This document shows, piece by piece, positions 57,150 to 64,000 of a stretch of DNA of 64,000 nucleotides. Positions within the stretch are counted from its first letter, which is position 1. The number at the start of each line of letters is the position of its first letter. The notes beneath the pieces were generated by a model that saw only the letters and a list, made by a program, of their open reading frames with translations, was not told the origin of the DNA and did not search any database. This DNA is from Halocafeteria seosinensis (Eukaryota > Sar > Bigyra > Bicosoecida). The position numbers and the translations under genes are program-made. Where the stretch lies: assembly GCA_001687465.1 (NCBI GenBank), contig LVLI01000336.1:62001-126000 (forward strand), written 5' to 3'.

Positions 57150-59541
57150 ATGGGGCAAGGTGCAGCTTCCTGCTGTCCGACCGACAAGGTAAGTCCATGC
57201 CGTCTTTTTCCTTCATTCCACGAGCGGTATGCCCCCATTTCTTCTCATAGGAATTCGATTCTGTTTCAATGTATCCGTTACTAAATTGTTTGAAGCATTT
57301 GACCTGTGGCAATGTGTGCTTTGATCACGGCGGAGTCTGTCACTGCACGCAGGAGGTCAAAACGAGGCGCCTTGAACTTCCGGGATGCTCCTATGTCTAT
57401 GAGCCCCTTCCGGGCATACGTCGAGCCGCGTACAGTGTGGGCCATGTGATGAATGACTTATGTGCGGCTACCTGGTTCAGTTATCTGCTGCCTTACTTAC
57501 AAAAAGCCGTCTACCTGGAAAAGAGTCAGGCGGGAATAGTCATGTTCTCCGGTCAGGTAAGAGAGATTTTGGTAAGCGTAGAGCGCACATATAACGATTT
57601 CACAGCGTTCATTGACCTACAGATAGCGGATGCGATTGCTACGCCGTTAGTTGGGATCTTTAGTGATAAATCCAAAGGATGTCCGCAGTACGGATGCGGA
57701 CGGAGACTCCTCTGGAACTTCCTCGGGGTCTGCTTAGTTACGATTTGCTATTTAATGGTGTTTGGCTTCTGCATCCCTTGTTGGGTAGACGGAGGAAAGA
57801 GTATCACCGCCGACCAGTCTTGGTTCCTGCGAGATAAGACTATTAACTACGCTATTGCGGCGGCGCTCTTCAATTTCGGATGGGCAAGTGTCCAAGTGTC
57901 GCATATGGCCTTGGTTCCCGAGCTGTCCATCGACGAAGCAGAAAGAGTCTTCTTGAATAGTGCTCGCTACGGATTTACGATATTTTCCAATGTCACTGTG
58001 AGTAACGTTGGCTGCTGTGTTTCCTCCTTGTTACCGTTTCCGACCGGTGTATTCGTTTGAGCTCCAGGTCTTTGTCACGCTATACCTACTATTGCTTGCC
58101 AAAGGAGAGTCAACCTCTACATGCGAACATTCCCAACATGCGGACACTTATCATACGCTAGCCTATATCGTTGTAAGTTGACCGAGTTAATATTCTATAG
58201 TCTGGTCGGTATGCGATATTGAATGGTCGGTTCGGTCTTGTCCAGGTGGCAATTGGTGGAGCGTGTTCGTTATTCTTTCTCGTTGGGACAAAAGAGCATA
58301 CGCCGGAACAGTTAAAAGAAATGTCAAAATTCTCTCGGAAGCTTATGAAGATACAAGCGGCTAAGAAAGCTTACGACATGCAAGACGTGGAACAGTTTGA
58401 ACCTTCAAAGGAGGAATTAGACCGAATTGGACAGGCTCGGCAACCTGTGCATGGAGTCCATCAGGAAAGGGGCTCCTTCACTGAGGCCATTCAAGAATTT
58501 GGTAGGGCCACAGCTGACTGCCGCTCAGGCTCAATGGACGTGTACGCTGGCAGATACCCAAGGTGTGGTTCTGTTGAGGAATTCGCCGAAGAAGCGGAAT
58601 GTCGATCCAAATCCGCACACAGTCCAAATGGGGATAAAAAATTGCTTGATGTTTTGAAGGAAGAAGATGATTCCCCCATATTCGGTGCGGGGGATGCGGA
58701 CAAGAAGAGCTCCAATGCGTCTGACATGTCAAATCATCAGCCACGAAAGTGGTACGACTGGTTTAAAGTATCTGGGTTTTACGCCGTAAGTGGATGCTGT
58801 ATGTGCCTGCTAGCCCAAGTTTACGTCACTGGTGTGGTGTCTGTTATGCAGGTCGGACTAAATTACATGTGCACAAGACTGGTGGTCAACGTATCTCAAG
58901 TTTATATTCAATTCTACATACAGAACACGTTGACAATGGCTAACAATGCGACTGCCATCGTCCCTTTGGTTGTCTACCTTTCTAGCTTTATTGGCACCTT
59001 ACTCGTGAAAGCGATGAACAAGCGCTTTGGCAGGAGACTATCGTACGCCATCGGAGGAGGAATGGTCACGGTTGCTTGCATCATCATGTTTTTCTTGCAT
59101 CACTCTAGTCGGAATGGAACATATGGTGCTGCGATTTTGTTGGGACTTGGTAACGCCACCATCATGGTGACCACTGTCAGTTTAGAGGCTGACTTTGTGG
59201 GCTCTGATACGGAGAGCGGGGCATTCGTATACGGGGCTATGTCCTTCACTGATAAACTCTCCAATGGTATAGTAATTTTGGCAGTACAATTTACCGATCA
59301 TGATAGTGGTCAGTTCTACCGCTACATTGTGACCATTATTCCTGTGGTAGCGGCGGTGGTTGGAATACTGTCTACCCTTGTAATCGACATTCCTACAGCC
59401 TCCACGGAGGAAGGAGAAGGTATTGTCATTGATGAAGTCTTGCAAAACAATAATATAGATGGACGTTCCTCTAGGCGAGCTCCTACTGAAGATGAGAAGG
59501 GCATAGACCAGCCACTGCTACTTAACGGAAAGGAGTATTGA
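57150..59541 (+). CDS. MFSD12: MFSD12-like major facilitator transporter
   Basis: Exons 57150-57188, 57353-57556, 57623-57997, 58068-58172, 58246-58785 and 58852-59541 give 650 residues and about 12 membrane helices. Hallmarks are YSVGHVMNDLCAATWFSYLL, DAIATPLVGIFSDKSKGC, FNFGWASVQVSHMALVPEL and GLNYMCTRLVVNVSQVYIQF, as in animal MFSD12 and related GPH-type carriers. MFSD12 brings cysteine into lysosome-related organelles; substrate here is inferred only. A long hydrophilic loop of about 150 residues separates the two halves. The N-terminus MGQGAASCC would suit myristoylation and palmitoylation. The intron 58786-58851 is 66 nt, in frame and without stops. The first intron is unusually long at 164 nt, so a missed small exon is possible. 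Confidence 0.87.
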
Positions 59542-59694
59542 TTGTTGCGATGCGCTGAATACAGGTTGGAATGACAAAACGGGGGAAATCAGAAAATTTC
59601 CTCCCACTCTTTCCCACACGATATCAGTAGTCGTTGCGACATCGCCCTAATAGACATTGTTGTTCACGACCTTCTAGCTGTATATGTAAGGGTA

Positions 59695-60891
59695 TCATTT
59701 CTTCTTCCCTTTTTTCTTTCCCTTGTCCCCTTCTTTAGATTTACTGGAACCTTCTTCGGTACTGGGCGGTATCGGCGACTCTGTCGGCTGTTCCTTTGAA
59801 ACCGTCAGGTTACCTGTCCGACTTTCCCATGTATCATCCACTGCTTTCGTTGACGTCGGCTGCAGCTCTTTCAACGTAAAGTCCTTGATGTTTACACTTG
59901 GAAGATTGATATGCTGTAGCTTACGTTTAAGTTTTTGATCTCTTGTACTTCTGCTGCTATCTCTTGAGCTCGTCGCTTCTCGTATACTGTCATCTCACGG
60001 TAGGACATGGGGACTCGAGGAAGGGATGGACCTTCTCCGAACCCCTTAACTTTCCTCCCTCTCTGGGCGTCCATTCTTGATTTCCTGGCCCATTCCGTTT
60101 TGAAAAAATTTGGCAGCGGTTTAAAGTTTCTGGAAGCAAATTCACGAGGTGAACGCTGCAACTTAGCTTCAGTATGGCCCAGAGCAATCAATAGACATAC
60201 CCCCATGTCGATCCCGGTACATTCCCTGGAGTCTTGTAAAATCCCGGATGGTATTCTATACTACAAACTTGGTTGTCCCCAGGCTTTGCGAATCCTATCC
60301 CTGAATTGCGTACCCATGGAAAACGCAGTGCCATTTTCAGGATTAGTCCGTTGCATACATGTGATGGTTGCATACCGTTTCTGATAGTGTCGATATCCGC
60401 CGGATCAATTTTGCGCTTTCGCTGTAGGAGAGAGTCGAGCGACTGCTCACCCCTGTATATGTCGCGAATAAGATTTCCTTTATCATCGTGTGGTTGCCCT
60501 CTCCGCGGAAGAAGATCAGTTGGCTGTACATGCGCATGCGCGTGAGATGAGGTGATAACCACGACACATTCTCCTGAACACTTACTTTATTCTCCTGCTG
60601 ACGATTGGCTAGTCGAGTACTCAGTTCCTCATTGGAGATATGTCTTTTATGGGGCTTGAGAGGATCTTGCGTCTTTTGCTCCTCCGTAAGGAACTCCTGG
60701 GGCGGCTGTATGTGCTTCTTACCACTCTTCGGTGTTTCAACTCGCTGTAGCGTTCAGTTCATATCGGTACTGTTATTTGCACAAAACGAGCTCACGAGTT
60801 CGAACGTCCATGGACGTACGTCTATACGGATAGGACGAACATGGGGCTTCCATGTCTCGTCATAACTGGGTCTCTCATATATTTTATGCAT
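59695..60891 (-). CDS. Small spliced protein with PGFYKTPGNVPGS motif
   Basis: Six exons (60891-60820, 60744-60586, 60523-60376, 60300-60201, 60129-59925, 59859-59695) keep phase to a 282-residue product, with introns of 62-75 nt. It starts MHKIYERPSYDETWKPHVRP, continues with PPQEFLTEEQKTQDPLKPHK, LLPRRGQPHDDKGNLIRD and EYHPGFYKTPGNVPGSTW, then a basic helix and VPMSYREMTVYEKRRAQEIA, and ends in a Lys/Gly-rich tail. Repeated short Pro/Gly/Tyr motifs of this sort are common in flagellar microtubule-associated proteins. I do not recognise a named family. The last intron (59924-59860) also reads as protein in another frame, so the C-terminal third is the least certain. Confidence 0.6.
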
Positions 60892-61642
60892 CTTGATTCC
60901 TGAACGGATGTCGCAAGTTCACAACGGCATTCCAATCGGTAGCATACAGCCTATCAAAACAGAGTAAAATTGAAACTTGGCATGCAAGGGGGGAAAGGGA
61001 AGTACTATTCTTCTGGACAGGTTTACTAGTGGTGTCAATGACAAAGAATGTGTATACTTTACGTGAATCCGAAAATGGCGCGTCGTCGCCATCCGGCGAA
61101 TTGAAGTTAGGGTGGATGTGGATGACCAGCAACATTTGACAATCCACATCATCAAGGAGGTGGATGTCCTTTGGAGGAATTCCGGAATGCTGTAGGACTG
61201 AAGTAGTATTGCCGGAACCTTCCGATCCCACAGGAAGAAGGAGTGCGGGAAGAAAGCTGCTGACGAACTCAAATGCCAACAACAACAGGTACCTGCATGC
61301 AGCATGCGGCATGCCCAGTGGATCTATGAATCTACAAGACAGATATTCAATGCCCTGCCAATCGATCCCCTTAGGCTGTAGTGTATGGTGTATGTGTATG
61401 GTAAACTGGCTCCGTCTCTTGACCCTTGCAATAGCCGAAGTGACGAAGACTGAACAGAAACTGCAGTGAAGAAATCTCACTGATCTCAGTATCCTAGCTA
61501 TGGAGTCCAAATGATTTACCCTTCCAAGCGGCAGCAGGAAAAGCTGTTGGAAACCCTTGGGAGAGAGCGGAAGATAAATCTGTCCAACTGATTCCAGTGT
61601 TCCTGTGATTCCAGTCCTTGTTTCATGGAGTTCGTCCCCCAC
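60884..61642 (-). CDS. Doubtful ORF with a hydrophobic segment
   Basis: An open frame of 252 codons runs from 61642 to a stop at 60884, but no ATG opens it (the first codon after the upstream stop region is GTG). It includes ELHETRTGITGTLESVGQIY, a hydrophobic run ACRYLLLLAFEFVSSFLPAL and LLDDVDCQMLLVIHIHPNF. It may hold exons of a gene whose start lies near 61750, with possible introns near 61519-61461 and 60990-61060. Its stop overlaps the ATG of the next gene (ATGCATAA). No family was recognised. Confidence 0.25.
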   Translation of the reverse strand: MGDELHETRTGITGTLESVGQIYLPLSPKGFQQLFLLPLGRVNHLDSIARILRSVRFLHCSFCSVFVTSAIARVKRRSQFTIHIHHTLQPKGIDWQGIEYLSCRFIDPLGMPHAACRYLLLLAFEFVSSFLPALLLPVGSEGSGNTTSVLQHSGIPPKDIHLLDDVDCQMLLVIHIHPNFNSPDGDDAPFSDSRKVYTFFVIDTTSKPVQKNSTSLSPLACQVSILLCFDRLYATDWNAVVNLRHPFRNQDA

Positions 61643-62806
61643 AGCACCGGAATCAGGATAACATTATCTCGACTCTCGTTAACATTATGTGAAAAACTGG
61701 GCAACACTTGCTCATTGTTTTCAGGGCAAATTGGGCAATGCAGCACTCAAAACAAATACAGTGCAGCACAAAACAACCCCACACGGTGGGTCACACCACA
61801 AAGCGTTTACCGCATTGAGTTACTGCGGTCTATTAAAATAAATACAAAGCAATGGACTCCTTACAGTTAAAAAATTATAGCGAATGTCGCATTTGGTGGC
61901 GGTGCCGCTGAAGAATTCCTGAGTCAGCACTCTCAGACGGGGAAGTCAAGTGTGGCACCAAGTCAAGTTCAACGATTTCGACGGGATTGCTCAGCTGCTT
62001 CTTCGCGTTTGCCTCCAGTGCACAGAGAATTTTCCAACTGGTATGCCGTTAATCATGCACAATGAACATGAGTGTTATTTTTCATTTGACTGTGAGTGTG
62101 AATAGAGAACTGGTCCCACAGATCTTCGGGATCTTGGAAAAAACATAGTTTAGGAGTTTCACCTGTGTAGCTGTTACCTAAAATTGAAGAGTGCTTAAAA
62201 ATCGAGCATCAATCCCCTGTGACATTGCGAAATAACGCGGGCATGCATTGCATGGGAGATGCCGTTCGAGGAGCACCAAAACCGCAACAGAAATTGAAAA
62301 CTGTTTCGGCTCGGGGCGTGTGGCACGCCAACTAGCCTCCCTGTAACGAGGATGATAACAGAAACTTTGCCACAGGAGAATTGGAGTCGCTCGCATACTG
62401 TTAGATGTTTAATAGAGGTTCATGTAAGCTCCATGGAGCACATAGAGAGCTTTCGGTTTTTGTCTAGCGTGGGGCGGGCCATGCTGCGCTGTGGCGGGGC
62501 CGTTGTTGGGTAGTCTCGGGTCGAGGCACGGGTTGAATGGCCGGCGGCGGCGGGAGAAAGGACGTCTTGAGGGGTATTCTTGGCGTATACCTAGCTTATA
62601 CGAGTTATTAAGGTGTCATAATTGACATGACACTTGGTTTGTCTGATTGCTTGGAGATGATTTTACTTTATCAAAAGGGTAAAATCTCTCGGGAAAAGCA
62701 CTCAATACACATTTAAGAGGTGGTCTTGACCCCTCACACTTTTACGACGACAAAAACAAGAGCCTATTCAACACTTGTAGGAGCCTTACAGCGCTCCTCG
62801 TTCTGC
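61643..62806. other. 1.2-kb intergenic region with a GC-rich patch
   Basis: No supported gene was found. A GC-rich block lies at about 62465-62560, clearly richer than its surroundings. It is followed by a short inverted repeat, GTGTCAT...ATGACAC, at about 62613-62633. The USP promoter must lie here. Confidence 0.45.
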
Positions 62807-64000
62807 ATGATGATGGTAAATCACACAGAGACGTTTGCACATCATTCCTCTGCAGCCTCAGCCACTTCGGCAGCTGTATGGGAAGCTGGAAAGAGTGGGA
62901 ATTATGGCTTGGAGCAACAACAGCAACGCCATACTTCTAACGGTGTCATGTCCTCTTCCCCCGCTACCAAAGCCACAGAAGGACATTCGACTTCACCCTA
63001 TTTTTCAGTTGCAGCGTCGTCCGCTTCGCGAAGTGCCGGAATGGCCTCAAATTCAAATGCGCGACAGAAACGAACCACCAGTCCTTCTGCAGCTCGCTCT
63101 GGTCAGGAAGCTCACTCGACAGCGGCGGAAACAACGAGAGCATCGCATGCCACGATGAGCTCTAGTGCTGTCGGCAACAACCTTTCCCATGGGCATCAGA
63201 CTGAAAAGAAGCCGAGTCGTCATCCACCACAGAATGGGCGAATCAGCCATCAACCAATAAAGTTTCAGAAGGTGCAAATCGCCGCTCCAAAAGGTCAAGC
63301 TCCCGTTCCCAAGAAGCGAGCCGAGGATAATGAGTCTGAACTAATGGATCAATATAGACAGTCTCTAGGAACGAAAACTATGAATTGCGCCAGGGGATTG
63401 GACAACTTGGGGCACAGCTGCTTTCTAAACAGTGTTGTGCAAGCAGCATTTTTTCACAATCCAATCATGCTTCATAACTTCCTGATTGCCCACCCAGAAG
63501 ACATCTGTCAGGCATCCAGGAATGACGAACCACTCCCAGTAGCAGCAGACGTCGACACGCTCCTCGGAGAAGGCGGAGAGCGGAAGGCCAAGGGGAGCCA
63601 AGCCGGTGCTAAGCGGAAGGAGAATAGTGAAGGTGGGGATCAAGATATGGAAGAAGGACACGGATCTAGGAGGAGGATAAGCAGCTGTTTGGCTTGCGAA
63701 ATGTCCAGAGCATTCCACGAATGCATCTTGTTCCCGGTGGGAGAGCGCAATCACAGTCATGACAAACCGAATACCACAGTCAATGATGCAAACACTGATC
63801 CTGTGACGTCTACGTATCAGTATTCCAAGAAGCATAATTTTGCTACGTATAGCAAGCAACGTGATTTCGTCCTTCCGGACGAGGTTGAGGATGACGAGCG
63901 TATGGTAGATACTGATGCCCGCGCTTCCGAATTGGTCAGTGTACCATTGTTCGGTGCAATGGGACTGAGCATGTCTACCGAAGGATCCAGCGAAGAGCGG
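62807..64000 (+). CDS. Ubiquitin-specific protease (peptidase C19), N-terminal part
   Basis: An open frame from ATG 62807 (three ATG codons in a row; MMMVNHTETF) continues without a stop to the right edge, 398 codons. Residues 1-195 are disordered, rich in Ser, Ala, Thr and Gln. The USP Cys box begins at about residue 198: ARGLDNLGHSCFLNSVVQAA, with the catalytic Cys at about residue 205. A charged insertion (GEGGERKAKGSQAGAKRKEN) and SSCLACEMSRAFHECI follow, the latter with a CxxC pair as in the USP fingers region. The His box lies outside the window. It would remove ubiquitin from substrates; the substrate is unknown. Confidence 0.85.
   Translation, partial: MMMVNHTETFAHHSSAASATSAAVWEAGKSGNYGLEQQQQRHTSNGVMSSSPATKATEGHSTSPYFSVAASSASRSAGMASNSNARQKRTTSPSAARSGQEAHSTAAETTRASHATMSSSAVGNNLSHGHQTEKKPSRHPPQNGRISHQPIKFQKVQIAAPKGQAPVPKKRAEDNESELMDQYRQSLGTKTMNCARGLDNLGHSCFLNSVVQAAFFHNPIMLHNFLIAHPEDICQASRNDEPLPVAADVDTLLGEGGERKAKGSQAGAKRKENSEGGDQDMEEGHGSRRRISSCLACEMSRAFHECILFPVGERNHSHDKPNTTVNDANTDPVTSTYQYSKKHNFATYSKQRDFVLPDEVEDDERMVDTDARASELVSVPLFGAMGLSMSTEGSSEER

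Noticed and set aside
60188-60562. Reading-through of the 60375-60301 segment as coding
   Set aside because: Treating it as a 75-nt intron with a CTAAT branch-like site keeps the downstream motif in frame and matches the usual intron size.
62835-63158. 107-codon plus-strand ORF at the right end
   Set aside because: It is a shadow of the USP gene in another frame; the Cys-box frame beginning at 62807 is the real one.

Overview
This window is nuclear DNA from a compact microbial eukaryote. Nearly all genes carry short GT-AG introns, mostly 49-85 nt. Donors are mainly GTAAGT, GTATGT or GTACGT, and acceptors end in (T/C)NCAG. Gene content mixes general eukaryotic machinery (VPS26, a TFIIIC large subunit, a TSEN54-like protein, an NPEPL1-like aminopeptidase) with a plant/alga-style ubiquitin-domain PI4-kinase-gamma, an MFSD12-like transporter, and several proteins that would fit a flagellate cell. 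A protist, possibly an algal stramenopile or relative, is my best guess, but the sequence does not fix the lineage. I saw no rRNA, tRNA, CRISPR array, transposase or organellar gene.

Layout. 1-876 (-): 5' part of a myristoylatable CAMK-like kinase, cut by the left edge. 2922-4254 (+): membrane-anchored FkbM methyltransferase, convergent with 4423-5932 (-), a PAPS-transporter-like SLC35B protein. 6515-7392 (-): tentative orphan gene. 7841-10356 (+): a tandem TPR gene broken by one missing base. 12677-14321 (+): ALDH8A1-like dehydrogenase. 14553-17430 (-): ANKRD13-like protein with an inserted GOLD domain, divergent from 17578-19458 (+), an RRM protein. 19744-21012 (+): VPS26. 21078-27087 (-): a 1,977-residue IQ-motif protein. 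27762-28883 (-): intronless bacterial-looking protein.

29847-32380 (+): kelch protein. 32826-33793 (+): Lys/Ser-rich protein. 34294-39863 (+): GTF3C1/tau138-like TFIIIC subunit. 40804-45879 (+): ubiquitin-like PI4K-gamma with a very long tail. 46331-48498 (+): NPEPL1-like M17 aminopeptidase. 48622-52952 (-): RCC1-BTB-BTB protein with a C-terminal membrane anchor. 53461-55695 (+): disordered RPQSA-repeat protein. 55820-56752 (-): TSEN54-like. 57150-59541 (+): MFSD12-like transporter. 59695-60891 (-): small spliced conserved-looking protein. 60884-61642 (-): doubtful ORF. 62807-64000 (+): ubiquitin-specific protease cut by the right edge.

There is no operon. The common pattern is tight convergent and divergent pairing. 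Plausible functional links are inference only: FkbM methyltransferase with the PAPS transporter (glycan modification), TFIIIC with TSEN54 (tRNA synthesis and splicing), and VPS26, ANKRD13-like, PI4K-gamma and MFSD12-like proteins (endolysosomal trafficking). Intron and exon borders were set by hand from splice motifs, reading phase and family similarity, so individual borders may be off by a few bases.
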